Positions 39,001 to 52,347 are shown, counted from the first letter of the stretch. The stretch: DNA of 64,000 bases from Dromaius novaehollandiae (GCF_036370855.1 NC_088112.1:19460469-19524468), one strand, 5' to 3'. Notes: a model not told the origin generated them from the sequence alone. Translations and numbers: made by a program.

Positions 39001-42000
39001 GAAAACAAGTTTAAATTAATATTCAGAGAACCAATTGATGCTGGAGTCTCGGGAAAAGGCACAGAAGAGCTAAATTCCTGCAACTGAGTTTTTGTCGCTG
39101 GGTTGATTGTCTAAAATGAGTTCAAGCAGCTCATTCTCCTCCTACTCTCCTCTAAAGCTCTCATATCATCTTTCTTCCACACAAAAAGAGATAAGTGATG
39201 TTTGGCAGAGAAGAAGCAGGTACTTCAGTGCAGTTTAGGAAGGAATTCATCTTAGGACATAACCCCCCTAGGAAGAACCACAATCCTGGGCAAAAGCTGA
39301 ACTTGAGTCCGTGGTCTAGTCAAAATCTGTCAAGATTCACGGTCTGCTCCATCAGGCAGTAGTCACATCCCCCCAGTGAGGAAAAGCAGAAGAAAATAGG
39401 GGAGAAGGTTTAATTCTTTCTCCCTGAAAGGATCCAAACCCACCCACTCCTCCTACACACAGCCCTGGCCCCAGGAGAAGGGAGCTGTCGGGGCGAGACT
39501 GGCTGGGGCAGATATGGGACACGGGAATCCTGCAGGAAGGAGCGCAGCAGAGATGAGAGCACAGGGGCTTCAGCCCCTTCTCCATCCCCAGAGATCTCCT
39601 TGCAACTCATCCAGACAACTCCTTGCTTGGGATAACAGCTCCCACAGCAGCTACTCTTAGGCACGTAATGGTTTCTCAGCCTAACAAGCAGGCAGCGTGC
39701 CCGGGGCACAACGCAGCATCCCCAAGAGCCAAGACAGCGTAGCTTGGGGCGCCCCATAAAGCCAGAGCCCCCACCCATGTGCTGCAGCCCCAGGAACCAC
39801 AGACATACGGACCCCACGCACTGCCCTTGGGACACCCACCCTGCTGTCTGGTCTCCTGCTGGCATCATCCCACAACACGGCACGAGGCCCCAGCGAAAAA
39901 GTGGTGCACAATGATTTCATGTGTTGAAGGGAGCAGATGCCCTCAGGTCTCTTAGGAAATCTAAAAGATATATCAATGACAGTGAAGCTATTCCTTCACC
40001 AGAAAAGTGATAAAGCACCAAAGCACAAATGCCACGCCTGGCACCAAAGCAGCACATCTCATCCCAAGAAGAGCCCCGTTGTTCACCTGAGAAGCACGCC
40101 ACACATCTCCTGGTTAGATAAATCCAGAATTGTCCTTATTCACTTCTTATGGTGCAAAATTAGGGTTTCCTGCTTTGTAGGAGCATTTCTGCTCCTCCCT
40201 GCGATTTAGCTTGTCCATCACTTTCTGGAAATACCCTCTACGCTGTGTCAGAGGAGAAGCCCAAGCCAAGTTCTTGCATCACACAGTGCCTGCAAGCAGG
40301 AACAGCCACAGCCGAGAAGGTGGCTGCTACATGAAGGAACTTTGCACTGACCTTGAGTTCCTTAAAACTTGCATGCCTTGTGCCTTCGACAGAGACTTGG
40401 TTTTGCTATAGCTTTTCAAAGCTACAGGAAAACTTCCTTTCTGATGTACACTGATCCCCAGAGGAGCTGACTGAGGACACCTTTGAAGCAGAGGTGGTCT
40501 GCGTTTGAACAGTGACCATCCCTTCCCGATACCTGCAGCTGCGTAGACTCCTGGAGGCCTTGCACAGCTTTCCCAGGCTTCAAGGAAAGGGCCACAGCCT
40601 CCCCAAAAATAATGCAGAAAGTAATGTCTCATCTTTTGGTGACATTAATTGACGCCTGTTGGAGATGGAGTGGAGAAGCAGAGCAGGGAAGAAGCTTAAT
40701 TGCATGGAAAAGCACCATTGTACAACACCGCAAAAAACATAGCGAGACCCTTAGCTAAGCTTACACTAGCGCCTTAGAGCATTTCACCTCCAAGGAAAAA
40801 GCAAGGCATGCCCCCTGCACACTGGTGAGTAGCACAAGCTGAAAAGGTTTGCAGGGCACTTTTGGTATTAGAGGTAAACAGCCCCTTTTTAAACCAAATC
40901 ACAGAAGCGCCATCAGTATGAGCAGATATTTCTGAGTTTTGCTACCATTTCATTGATGTTTCTAGCAGTATTTTAAAGATTCCAGTGTAGTGTTTTAGTT
41001 AAACTGAAAACTGTTTCCCTGTTACGGATGGTATTTCCAGAAAATGAACAGTTCCAGTAAGAAAAACAGAAGGGTTAATCACAAAATAAGAAAAATAGAG
41101 AACCTGTTGATTTTGAGCCCTGAGAAGTGATACCAATTTTGACTTCTCTGGAAAGCCATTCTCTTGGAGAGCACTGCCAGATTTCTCATAGCCTGGTTGT
41201 TGCAAGACCAACCGGTGCTTAATGGTGATGGTGTCACTAAACATGCTGGGAGGAAGCCTATCTAGATGGGAAGACCTCTGCCGTGTTTTCCCTCCCAGCC
41301 TGTCTGATGAGGAGGGACACCAAGGCTGCCACTGCCGGCAGGGACAGCAGAAACAGGCTGATCTGAGGAGGCTGAAGGCCCCGTGTCTGCCTGCCCTGAC
41401 GTGCTCAGAGCCAGCCCTTCCGGCCACCAAGAATCTTATCCCATGCAAGCATTCAAAATATTGCTGACCACAAAAACCAAAAGAAATCCAGGTCTAATCT
41501 TTTCTCTTGGTTGAAGCACTGTTGATGCTAAGGGAACCATCTCCTTGTGCAAAGACTTTGTAATTGCCTGAATGAACCCTAATTAAATCAGCTATTAAAC
41601 TCAAAAGAAAATATCTAACAGACAGCAGAGCAAACCCACTGATTAAAAATAATGGGTAGGTCTTCATCTGGTATGACTTAGCACAGTGCTATGTTGTCCA
41701 GAGTTGTATTGATTCATAACAGCTGAGGATCTGGTCCAACATTATTACAGCAAACGTGGACATCTTCCATAAAACGCAACATGAAAGTCCTCCCATTGCT
41801 GCCTGGGTGAAAGTCTCATAACCGTTTTTGGAGTTACCTGGAGTCAGAGCAAAGCAGAGCCCCTTGGCTTTTTAAGAAGTAAAGCCACTGACCAACGAAG
41901 GGGGCTTCGTTCCCGTGACTCCCGTAACATGATATCCCAACTTTCCCTTGCAGTGTCACTTTGTGGACGCGGGTGCGAGGCGAGCAGCAGCACTGCTTGA

Positions 42001-44582
42001 ACCCCAAGCGCCAGAACACGGTGCGGCTGCTGAAGTGGTACCGAGTATGGAAAGAGAAGGGCAGGTAAGCGTCCGTGCATGCGGTGGGACATCCCTCCGC
42101 TTCTGCGGGCAGAGAGCACAGCCAGGTCCGTCCTCGCCGCGAACGGCAACGCTTCCCGCGGGACGGCTCGGTCGACAGGGCTGCTGCCGCGACCGTGCCG
42201 GAGGAAATGCCGGACAAAGAGCCAACATCCCCCAGCGCCAATTAGCACATCCATCTCAGGGTCTGTTTTAAACGATCTCAGCAGGAGGGGGGAAATCTTG
42301 GTGGCAAGCTAGACAGCTAACGGTGTTCAGACTTGGAGACCCCCTGTTTTGCATACTGCAAATGCACCGTTCAGCACAGAGGACTTGTTTCGCTCCTTAA
42401 TCGCAATTATAAATGGATATTCTTGATGCAGTTTCTTTCCCTCCACATGCAGGGCTCAGGATTAGGCTGTTATGGCTATAAATAGTAATTATTTTCTGTT
42501 AGACTGTTTATCAGCTGATGTTCTCACTTACATGTGCTCACCTCCCTTTTATGGTTAAAAAGCCAGGATAAAAAGCTAAATTACTTCCACAGTCACACGT
42601 AAGAAAGCCAGAGCTGGGAAGAGACTGCCCTACTTCAGGTCACATTTTAATCATAACATCTCAAAGCCTTCAATTTCTGACAACAGATCTTTGCCAGTTT
42701 TAACCACCATATCATTCCCAGGATAACAGCAACTTGCTGGTAAGATGCACTGCCATCTTCTCCCTTGCATGGAGGGGTTTTGTTCATTTGGTTTTTTAAA
42801 TAAACACACGCCCATCATAACTAGAAGAGAAATACGAATTCCTGTTGGTTAATGCTGGTGGTGATGTTTCCATCTATAATTAAGGGGAGCTGCCCAACTC
42901 CCACCACCTCCCAGGGAGAACCACGTGTTTCTTCTGAGCCTTTAAAGTCCCTTGAATATTGGGGTAAATCTTTCCGTGAATCTCGGCAGAAATAATGAAT
43001 AGGAGAAGCAAGGCAGGGAGGTGGGAACGATCTAGCTTCCCTCAATCCACAGCTGGGCACTAAAAGATGTTGGGAAGAAGGAAGGGTATTTTACTCCGAG
43101 CATAAACATGCCCTGGGAGATGCAATGAGAAGTCACCCCTGGCACTGGGTCCAGGGCCGTGCCCCAGACTCAGGCACCCGCGTGCAGCCTTGTCGGCCTG
43201 CCGGGAAGCGCCTGGGGCTGCGGGAAGCCCTCCAGACCCCTCCGTGGGGAGGCCACCCACGTGAGACCCAGCGTTAGCCAACGTCCAGGAAAGAGCATCT
43301 GCACGAAGCACAACCCAGCTCCATCCTTCTGCAACAAAGAAAGCCAGCTCAAGGTTCCCCTGTCATCCCGAGGGGCGACAAGGACCATCTCTGCTGCAGA
43401 GGTGGCCAGGGGACAGGAGAAGCAGAGAAGGGACAACGAGCCCAGGCCAGCTGGGGCGGCCCCGCAGCCTCGGCTACCAGCCTGGGGTGTGCAAACCAGA
43501 GGCAACGCAACCCCCGGCATTTTACTTCTTTGCCTCTGCCCAGCCCTAAGCCTCTCCTGCACTTCCCTGCCCTAAGCCTCTCCTGCACTTCCCTGCATTT
43601 GCAATATTCATGACTGCATTTCATATAGCAGTTGCCTTAATAAACAAAGCAGCACGCAGTCAGCACCCTGCTTCAGGAAATCCCTTCCAGCTTCAGAGCT
43701 GGAGGAAAGAAGTCATGTGAGGGCGAGGCATCTCTCAGGGCCAGGAGACCCAGAGAGGGTTGCTGCTCTCCTCCTGGCCTCCTCCATCCATCATCACACC
43801 CCTTTGCAGCGAGGGACAGCCAGGGAAACGGCTACCCGCAAGGCTCGTTGCAATCAAACGGACAAAGAACCCAAATTAAAACTAGTCCTCACAAAAAATA
43901 AAATAAAATAAACAATTTGTCAGTGCCTTCAGTGCTAGCTGTGCCCACCCTGAGCGCTGAATTGCTCCCCAGGAAAAGCCAACGACTTTTAAAGCCAAAT
44001 GCAGCACAAACATGAGTCTTCTCCCCGAAATAGCATTGCCCCTCATTTTCCCCATGCTGGGGAAGGCCACTTTCACCCGAAGAACCTGTACAGCCAGTTT
44101 TTTTCAGCAGTTTTATGGAAAACAGTACTGTCAGGTTGTCTTCTCAGGATGCAAACTAGATTAATATTATTCAAAACATGTCAGGTATTCCGAATATAGA
44201 ATATATTCTAATTCAAATGCAAAGCTCGTGATATCCTTCAACATTTGTATGTGAAGTAGGGATTTTCCAGTGGTTAAAGTGTATTATTGGATGCAGATTT
44301 CCTAATCTTACGTGTCCCAGTAATCCTGAGCACGGTCGAGTCTGTTGCCCCCAGCAGACCCAAAAGGAGCCGAGAGGGCAAATTCAAAGCCCCTGCTCCG
44401 ACCCACGTCACAGGTAGGAACCTGGCCACTCCGCTGAAGTCATTTACTTCCCAATTTACTTAAGCAAAGTTTAAAAATTTGGCTTCTAGTTTTTAATGAT
44501 CTGGAGGGGGGCTGTTTCGCTCCCTGTTAAAATAAACAGCCTGCTCTTGGCTTTCCTTCTCTCCAGGGTTTACGAAGAGTAG
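35998..44582 (+). CDS. CXCL14: CXCL14, C-X-C motif chemokine ligand 14 (complete, 4 exons)
   Basis: This is a secreted CXC chemokine (also called BRAK) that attracts monocytes, dendritic cells and other cells and is expressed in epithelia. Coding exons are 35998-36061, 36934-37039, 41954-42064 and 44567-44582, all with GT..AG introns in phases 1, 2 and 2. Joined, they give 98 residues. Residues 1-22 form a signal peptide ([12 protein letters not shown] hydrophobic core, SAEG end). The mature 76-residue protein starts [14 protein letters not shown]. The CXC cysteines are C25 and C27, with partners C51 and C71. There is no ELR motif, and the C-terminus WKEKGRVYEE is diagnostic for CXCL14. Human CXCL14 has a 77-residue mature chain. 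This one is one residue shorter in the loop between the last two cysteines, where the human VSRYR stretch is replaced. The start at 35998 gives the canonical signal peptide. The human upstream in-frame ATG is not present. Confidence 0.97.
36062..36933 (+). other. CXCL14 intron 1
   Basis: This is an 872-bp phase-1 intron, GTGAGT to TTGTAG. It contains an A-run near 36460-36471. I see no alternative exon or repeat element. Confidence 0.9.
36934..37039 (+). CDS. CXCL14: CXCL14 coding exon 2
   Basis: The exon encodes residues 22-56 plus two bases: the CXC motif (C25, C27), the basic RKGPK stretch and C51. The acceptor CTTGTAG ends at 36933 and the donor is AT|GTAAGT. Reading on past the donor would meet a stop at once (ATG TAA), which supports the splice. 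Confidence 0.95.
37040..41953 (+). other. CXCL14 intron 2
   Basis: This is a 4.9-kb phase-2 intron, GTAAGT to TTGCAG. It is mixed-composition noncoding DNA. Frames up to 193 codons (38230-38811, +) show no domain. I see no mobile element or RNA gene. Confidence 0.85.
41954..42064 (+). CDS. CXCL14: CXCL14 coding exon 3
   Basis: The exon begins by completing Ile57 and runs to the second base of Arg93. It carries C71 and the C-terminal helix ([16 protein letters not shown]). The acceptor is CCCTTGCAG and the donor is AG|GTAAGC. Confidence 0.95.
42476..42485. promoter_or_regulatory. MEF2-type site in CXCL14 intron 3
   Basis: CTATAAATAG matches the MEF2 consensus YTAWWWWTAR in full and lies in an AT-rich block (about 42460-42530) that stands out from its surroundings. 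A ten-base match can occur by chance, and an enhancer role is inference. Confidence 0.3.
43544..43595 (+). repeat. Exact 26-bp tandem duplication
   Basis: Two adjacent identical 26-bp units, each CCCTAAGCCTC...CTTCCCTG, lie at 43544-43569 and 43570-43595. Complete identity suggests a very recent slippage or duplication event, or an assembly artefact. Confidence 0.95.
44567..44582 (+). CDS. CXCL14: CXCL14 coding exon 4 (terminal)
   Basis: The coding part is 16 bases. It completes Arg93 and adds Val-Tyr-Glu-Glu and TAG. A pyrimidine-rich acceptor (CTTTCCTTCTCTCCAG) precedes it. The same exon continues as the 3' UTR. Confidence 0.95.
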
Positions 44583-45680
44583 AAGGAAGCAGCTCGAGGA
44601 ATGGACCAGACTCTCCTGGCTGACATAGGACTGGACTCTGCAGAAGATTATTTCTCTCACAGACATAAGACACAAATTCTATATTATTATAAAGCACTTT
44701 TTACCAAGGGTCAGTTTTTACATTTTATAGCCGTGTGCAAAAGGCTTCCAGATTTCATAAGCATCTCTTGCACTTCAGATTTCATACCTGTCCGCTTTGT
44801 ACCGAGACTGGGAAAACTCATGCTTTTCATTTTAAAGAGGTCTTTTTTATTGTTATTCATTCATACTTCACTATGATTGCAATCGAGCTTTATAAGCTCA
44901 TTAGACAGATGTTGCTGTTTGTAAAGGTATTATACAGTTGTGTCCCTCACCCTTTCGCGCTGGGAGAGCTTCGGTGCTGTGGTCGTTTGTCACGTTTGCA
45001 GCCTCCGCCACAGCGGGACAAACCAGGGACCAAAGACTGGTTTGCTGGGCAAAACGCCTCTGAAACGCAGCCGGCGATAGCTGCAGAAAGGAGGTCCTGT
45101 AGCACACGGTCAAAGGAAGATGAGCATCGCTTCTTTGACGACCTGGGGTCTTGCTGCAAGGGGACGTGCACCACGTATCCCATGTAACGTTGTGTACGCT
45201 AGAAAGCACTTCTAGGTCATTTTTATCACTAAAAACGTTGGTTCTTTTTTCTCCACTTGAAGCTCTTACGGAAAGTTTGCAGCTTCAGTACTGAGACATT
45301 TTAAGCTTCGAGACTATTGTGTATGATTTCCTAGATTTGTAGCAAAAAAACCTTTAAAAGGTACCTTTTTATGAAAAATATGATAGGGTAAACATATCTA
45401 TCTGTGTTTTAGCCAATACAACATATTCATTATTTTGAATGTAATACTTCAATGTTAAGCAGTGCATTCCTCTTTTTAAAATAAAATAACAAAACTACCT
45501 TTTCATTTGTAAATACACTATAGGAAATCTCCCTATATTACCTTTCTGTATAATGTACTGTACTGCTAAATTATCATATGCTATTTAAATGTTTGAAATA
45601 TTTAGAAGGTTGCATGCAGATTTCATATTTCTTTCTAAGACAAATGAAAAAAATAATAAAAATATATTTAAAAAAACTGA
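44583..45680 (+). other. CXCL14 3' UTR
   Basis: This is noncoding sequence that becomes AT-rich toward its end, with several TTTTTA and ATTTA words. A polyadenylation signal AATAAA lies at 45655-45660, with an earlier one at 45480-45485. The expected cleavage point is 15-25 bases after the signal used, giving a UTR of about 0.9 to 1.1 kb. The exact end is not visible from sequence. Confidence 0.65.
45655..45660 (+). terminator. Likely CXCL14 polyadenylation signal
   Basis: This is a canonical AATAAA, the last strong signal before the AT-rich UTR character ends. An alternative AATAAA at 45480-45485 would give a shorter message. Confidence 0.55.
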
Positions 45681-47830
45681 CAAGAGCTCTTAAATTTTCT
45701 TAAGCCATCACAAAACTCCAGCCATTCGTTATGAGGGTTTTTTTTGGTGGCTGAACTGGCTTTGGGAAAACACTGCATCAGAGAAGGTGATTTGGAGACA
45801 TGGCAGCTTGCTCCCATTGGGATTAGAAAGTGTTATTCTGGTTCTGTTTAACACTTTCTCATTTTAGGATTTGGACTGTACCCAGATACTGCAGAATCTT
45901 ATTACATAAACAGCAGCTATGCCACGTGCATATAGCCACCAGTCAAGCGTTATGTTAAATAAATATAGATCAACCACCCCACATCCATATATAAAAGGCA
46001 AATAAAATGCAGTGATTTGTACATCATCTCAGTTAAATTAGGGAAGTCAGACAACAAAGAAGTCCCAGTCTTACTCGCCTCTTCCACTGCGGTGTCTGCC
46101 CTTGCCCAGAGGATGGGCTTTGCACCCAGCAAAACACCTGCACAACTCCTAGACGACCCCTTCGCTCCCCCAGCGTTACTGCACTAATGCCGGTTTCTGT
46201 GCACAACCAGTCAAAATGCCTCACGCCCTGCTCTGCTGGAAGAAAAGTCACAGATGGGGCTGTAAAAGCAGCAAGAGTTTAAATGCATTAAAGCCACCTG
46301 GTATCCTCCGAGCAGCATCCTTCTCCTTTCCCCGCTGCTCCCAGCATTGCGCCGGGCTGCTGCAGAGATCACAGCTCTCCCGACAGCCAGCTACGGGATA
46401 AAATCCAGGCAGCACCCGATCTCAGCTGAAGGGGTTTCTCCAGTTCAGGTGGTTTCTGTGCCGAGTTTAGCACAGAAAGGGGCACGCTCCCGCTGTGATA
46501 TACAGTGGATGCGCCGCTCATCGTGTTTTTCCCATGCCCACGTATTGGGGAGGCAGGAAAAAAAAGTTAATTTCCTTCCACAGATCTACTTTTTGGCATG
46601 CACCTATTCCTGGAGTGCTGGAATATCAGATATCAGCCCTTGAAGGAGATGTTTTCTACTCAGTAACAGTGAAAATAAATTCCTTAAGAGACCTGCTTAT
46701 TTACGGAGCTAATACTCCAGCAGAGCTGAAGGAGAAACAGCTATTAGATTTCAAAATATTTTCACATTCTGCATACGGATGGAGCTAAGAACTTCTTTTT
46801 AATAAAAAGCTTAAGATAGATCCCAGGATATTAAAGAAATTAAGCCTCTGGGGATATCAACTCCAAACCGCTGCTTTAGACTGGGCACATGAACCACAGG
46901 CAAACCCAGACCCGTGTGCTCCCCAAGCTGCCCCTCTCATCACCATCCAGCTGACATTTGCTTAGTTTTACCAAGTGCAATAGTCCCAAGCAACTAGTAT
47001 CGAGAAAGATATGCCCTAATACAAGTAATCCACGTTAGGGCATTCTCGCTTTGCACACAGGTGCAAATTCCCAGGTTCACCTAGGGCAAAGCCGAACAGG
47101 GTTTCCCATCTCAGCCCCATGCTCCACCTGGACCAGCGACTCCATCAGCCCATTGCAATCATCCCTTGTGCTACACACAGAAATGCAGCAGAGTCATTTC
47201 TCAACTCATACTTTAATGAGACCAGTAGAAGACTTGATTTCAACATACCAACTTCAAGAAAGTTTATTTACTTAACTGCTACTAGGCAATGTATTTCCTG
47301 GAAGAGTGTTGATACAATTGCACAAGATATGGTTAACACTTCACTGGGAATACTGCGTAAAATAGTTGCCCGAATTCAATACCGTGATTCACACTTCAGC
47401 AGAATACAGTCCATACAAATGACTTAGCTTTGGGTTTGGCTGCCAGACCCAAATAACCAGGGAAAACTGGCATAAAGGAAATCAAAATTTTTTTCCCCTT
47501 GCTGGAATGAGAGTCTGAAGAAAAAAATCATTTTTTCAATACAACCATTCCAATTAACCTGAGATCTTTCCTCAGCACAGAATCACTGCTGGAAACTGTG
47601 ATTTAAATCACAAAGAGGGGAAAAACTGACAGAGCCTGTTTTTGAAAGCCTCTTACACCACAGCTCCAGGCAGGTTTAAGTTCCCAGAAGCAGGAGGAGC
47701 ATCCGCTACCCTTCGTGATACCGCAGTTGTAATAGGAAACGGCATCTCGGGACATAACTGTTACACGTTAGAAACATCAGCTGCTTTTCTGCAGACTGAA
47801 ACATGCTTTGTTAATATGGTTTTTTAAATG

Positions 47831-47872
47831 TGCATATATACATACATATGTATGTATATAGGGATATGTACA

Positions 47873-47906
<34 letters not shown>
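47831..47906. repeat. TA/TG microsatellite with perfect palindrome
   Basis: It begins with a 26-bp perfectly self-complementary stretch (47835-47860, TATATACATACAT and its complement). GTACACGTGTGTG follows and then an uninterrupted (TA) run to 47906. Such tracts can extrude cruciforms and are length-polymorphic. Confidence 0.9.
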
Positions 47907-50900
47907 GGCAACTCCCCCACCTAGATTTGGTAACAACCTGAAGGTTGGTTCTGCTTTTCCCAGCAAATTTGCAGGTTGCAAGGCCACACGAGACCACAGT
48001 CTCACCTCCCATAAATACAGACCATAAATTCTTACTTCGGGAGTGAAAACCTAAGCCGCTGAGGGATGCTCTGAACACGCACGAGCCAGCCCGGACTGCT
48101 CCCCGGTCACCAGCAGCCCGAACACTTGGCCAGCTCTGGGGCAGCTCGGTCCCACTGCTTGCACCCGCCAGCATGGTGAACCCGCAGGTTCATCCCAGGG
48201 GATTTCGTGGGAAGCAACGCGGATGCGGCGGCTTGGCCGGAGCATGGCAATGGAGTGCAGAAGCCACCTCTGCTCCGAGCGAGCTGCCCGAAGACCCTGC
48301 CCTCCCCACTCAGAGGCAACCAAAAGCCAAACCAGGCTTTAGTTTAAGCATACCTGGCTTTTGCATTCCGGCCACAGCCCAGCTGATCCCCAGTGCCTTT
48401 ACTCAAGCACCTACGCTATGTAACCAGGATGCAAACCCTTCAACAAAGCTTCCAGGGAGCCCCATCAGGAACCACTTTCCCCCCATGCTACCTGCAAAGC
48501 CGAGCTCCGGAGCGCTAAAGCCCGGAGCACTCAGTGACGGAGCAAACTGGCCAGACGAGCCCTGCAGACAATGCCTGCCTCTCCCCACCCTGCCCTCCGG
48601 CATCGCGTATCACCGGCTGCGTTCAGTAATTACGCTATCAGGTTCGATTTTAATAAGAGCACGAGGGTAAATCAAGCAGCTGCAGTGAAAGGACACAACA
48701 ACAGCAGGGAAACCTGCCTTGCCTTTTCAGTGAGAGCGTACATGGGATTAGTAATGTTATACAGATCCTTTCACCACTTGCCTTTCACTTGTTCATATAT
48801 GGTCTAGGTCAGCAATGGCCAAAAGTTTATTAACAAGCGATAGCTGCTCGGGGGTCTGCGTTCAACGTCCCGGTGCTCTCGCTCCCTCTCCAGACCTGCA
48901 CGTCCAGGTGTCTGCCATGCCCCAGCTCCCCCAGAGCTCCTTAAATCAAGCCCCGGGACCTTGCTGGTGAGCTACGCGAAGGAAGAGTTTTTCCGACCAC
49001 GTTCGGACTGCACAAAAGCTCCCACAGCACAGGGCTGTCAGAGCAAACGTGGGGCTGGTGTTAAAGCAATCAGAGCAGCCTTTGGGGGTTTCTTCTCCCT
49101 GGTCATTCCAGAGTCCCGCTCTGGAGGTCTGGGACAATATTCCAAGATAAATGCCCACTGAGCTAATAAAACAATGCCAGAACTGGCTTCATTTGGATCC
49201 ACCTTCATAGAAAACTGGAGCAAACACCACCACCACCACCCCCAGAGCCCTTCACAGCTGAGAGTCCCACTCAAAGGGGGACCAAGCTGTGCCTGTCCCA
49301 CAGGTAAGAGCTTTCCATACAATCCAGCTTCTCTTAACCGGCTTTTGTTGAAGCTCAGGCAGAGCTTGCATTCTCCAAAATGCACTTGCCATTAAACAGT
49401 CATTTTCTCCAAAGCCAGCTTCCAAAAAGTGGCACATTTAAATCCAGATGTGCACAGAATCAGACTTCACTGATTGAGTGCTCAACACCTGGAGGGGGAA
49501 TAAAAGAGAGAGAAAAAAAACACACACTGTTTTTGGCTGTTGGCTCCGTTTGGACTTCAGATCCAGAACCTCAGGAAGCCAGGTTTGAAAGTCGCAGCCA
49601 TGCCAGCTTCATTGCAGCATGGCTGTAAGTTGTGGCACTCCAAGTTTTCCGTTCACAGCATTCCTATTGGGATTTCTGCTCTTTCCATTTGTTTCTTTCA
49701 GTAGGTTGGCTTGTGTGGTCCCAGATGGAAGTATATATAAGTATTTGTGGGGAGCTGTTAGCAGCTCTCGCTGACCCAGCGTTTGCTTACAATATCAAAA
49801 ATATTCTGCGTCTATTATTTCTTCGTTTCCCTTTGATCCCAAACTGCAAAGTACTAAGCGCTTCCTGGAGGGTGCTCAGTTTGCCTGGAAAGGCCAGACC
49901 CCATGAGCCCACAGATACGCTTGTAACCAGCACATGCCTCATTCTGGCAAACCACTCCAGAAAGGACTTTCCGTAATTCCTTTACCTGACATAACCCACC
50001 CCAGAAGAGCGGCTGCTATTGTCATTACCTGGGCAATAAGCAGTCTGCAGCTGCAAGCTCTCCTCAAGCTGCGCGAGAGCATTATGCAACATGCAGACCA
50101 GTACCGGCTCCTGTACTCCCACCCAGCAGATAAGGACACACATGAGGGTGTTCACAGCACCCAGCTTTTGCGACTGCATTTGGCTGACTCGCCCCTCTAG
50201 GCTCCTCTATAGTCAGAAAGGGCAGATCAGAGCACCTGAGTGAGTCATCCCCCATCACCTCCCTCCCAGGCCAAGGAGCTCAAAGCTTCAGTCGGGCCAT
50301 GGGGCTGGGCCTGCATCTCTTGGACCTCACCCATACATGTACTCAGGCTGTCATTTCATAGAGACACATCAGCTAAACACATGCACAAGTCTGCTTCATC
50401 ATTTCCTCCTGCAAAACTGATTTTTTTAATCCCCTCCCTCCCCCCAGTTGCTTCCTTAGACCATCACCTCAGTTAGGTGATGTTCAATGTGCCTGGGCAT
50501 CACCTGCCTGGGTGGTGGTAATCCCACCAAGGACTCTGAACACTGATATAATAATAGTCCCTTATTCATACTACAGGTATCAAAGCATTTAACACCCAGC
50601 ACAAATGCAGAAGTTGTTTTTTGCCACTTTCAAAAGCATCCATGTCTATATTAATCAGCCCTACACAAGACAAAGCTGTGCGAGGCCAGAAGGAGTTCTG
50701 AAAGGACCCAGGCTGCTGATATCAGGCTCATATGTTAGAGCAGCAAGGTTTATTTTGTGTTTCTTGTTCTCCTTATGGCCCCAAGCAGGGCCGAGAGCCC
50801 TTTGGTCTCCCTGCCACGCTTGGGCCGCAGCCAGCGGTGCTCAGCCCAGATGGCTGCACTGGAGGTGGAGGAGCAGTGGGAGAAAGCAGGGCTGAAAGGA

Positions 50901-51984
50901 CATCTAGTGGCAACGAATAACCTCCACAGACGGGCTGGAGACACCTCTGCGGCCCTGGGACCGTCTTCTCTATAAATCAGACCGGAGCCTGCACATTGCT
51001 GCCGAGGTTGGGAATACCCTTCTCTGCCTCTGCCTGCAAAGGGGAAGCTTCTGCATTTCTTTAACTGGGTATGAGACACCCCCCCAACACAAAGATTCAG
51101 CTGCTCTGCAGTGAGATATACCTGAAAGCTGGCTCAGTGCACACGTGTGCAGTCATATCAGCACATCAACATGGAAACGTGCACATTAAGGGCACAGGCG
51201 GTCCAGAGGATGCCTGGCTGAAGGCAGCCTGACGGAGCCCTGTCTATCACATCTGCTCGGGGAACTGAATTGCCACACAACCCCAGGAAGATTCACTCCC
51301 AAACCATCCACCCAAAATCCTTTAAAACACTAGGAGATGCTGCCCAGTATACCGAGGTCTGTGGCTTTCTGCCATTCTTGCTCAGCAGCTTTTCCCTCCT
51401 GCCGCCGGTTCCCAGCACGTGCAGGACCCACCGCCCAGCCTTCCTCGGGTGCGATTACAGTTCCCCGGTCATTGCAGTCGGGTTGTGTCCCCTGTTTTCA
51501 AAGGCAAAACAACACACACGCGCACCAGCACCTTAAATGCTTGAAGAGGAGAACTTGCTATCTCTTACTAGGTGTAAGCACAATTTGATCCAACCACCAC
51601 GATAAAGCGGAGGTCCCTGGAGGAAACACTCAGAGATGCAACACCAGCGTTTGTCTTACGAACAGGGAGCAATGGGTCATATCTCTGGTATAAAGCACTC
51701 ATCTCCCCTTATATTTTCCTACCATCTTTTGTCCATTTGTACGATCAGCTCTTTGAGCAAAGACTCCTCTGACAACACACGTGGAGGGAGTCCAGCTCAA
51801 CGGGAGCTGGCCTGCTCCGAGCGGGCACGCAGGACCTGGGAGGGAGCAGTGACATGACATGACGTGAAATGACAGCAAGGCAGGCGGCCAAGGCCTGGGA
51901 AAATCGCCACGCCTGTGTTTTTGTTTTTCTTCCTACCAGACAAAAGAGGCTAGTGAAGTCCTTTTGGACATGTTTCAGGACCTC

Positions 51985-52001
51985 AAAAAAAAAAAAAAAA
52001 A
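51985..52001 (+). repeat. Poly(A) run of 17
   Basis: This is a short homopolymer with no retroposon body recognised upstream. Confidence 0.85.
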
Positions 52002-52347
52002 TCCCACTGCTGTTTGCTCACAGCTGATAATTACAGGAATAATTATGATTTATTCCCATCATAAATCTTGGAGCGAAGAAAAGGGTTTTGAGGCTTGCAA
52101 GATTCGCTGGATGCCAGGAGCGAAACACAGCTCTAATTGCCCTTCTTTGTTGTGTTTAATTAAGGATTCTGAAGCAACTGATCTTTGTGTCTTTTCACGG
52201 CTAGGGACCTACAAGGAAAAGAAAATCTTTCTGCAGAGCCACCAATCGGCGCTTTGTTAGGTTACCAGGCACTAAGTGTGCTACATCTGAACACTCAGGA
52301 CTCCCAGAAAAAGCAGCTTATTAAAGGAAAAGAAATGCTACAACGGG

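Larger units (their letters stand above)
42065..44566 (+). other. CXCL14 intron 3
   Basis: This is a 2.5-kb phase-2 intron, GTAAGC to CTCCAG. It contains a perfect MEF2-type word at 42476-42485, an exact 26-bp tandem duplication at 43544-43595, and a GC-rich patch around 43140-43510. No alternative exon is recognised. Confidence 0.85.

Noticed and set aside
45988-45998. Perfect TATATAAAAGG box
   Set aside because: No CpG island, exon or open frame follows. It lies in AT-rich DNA just past CXCL14, so chance is the simplest explanation.
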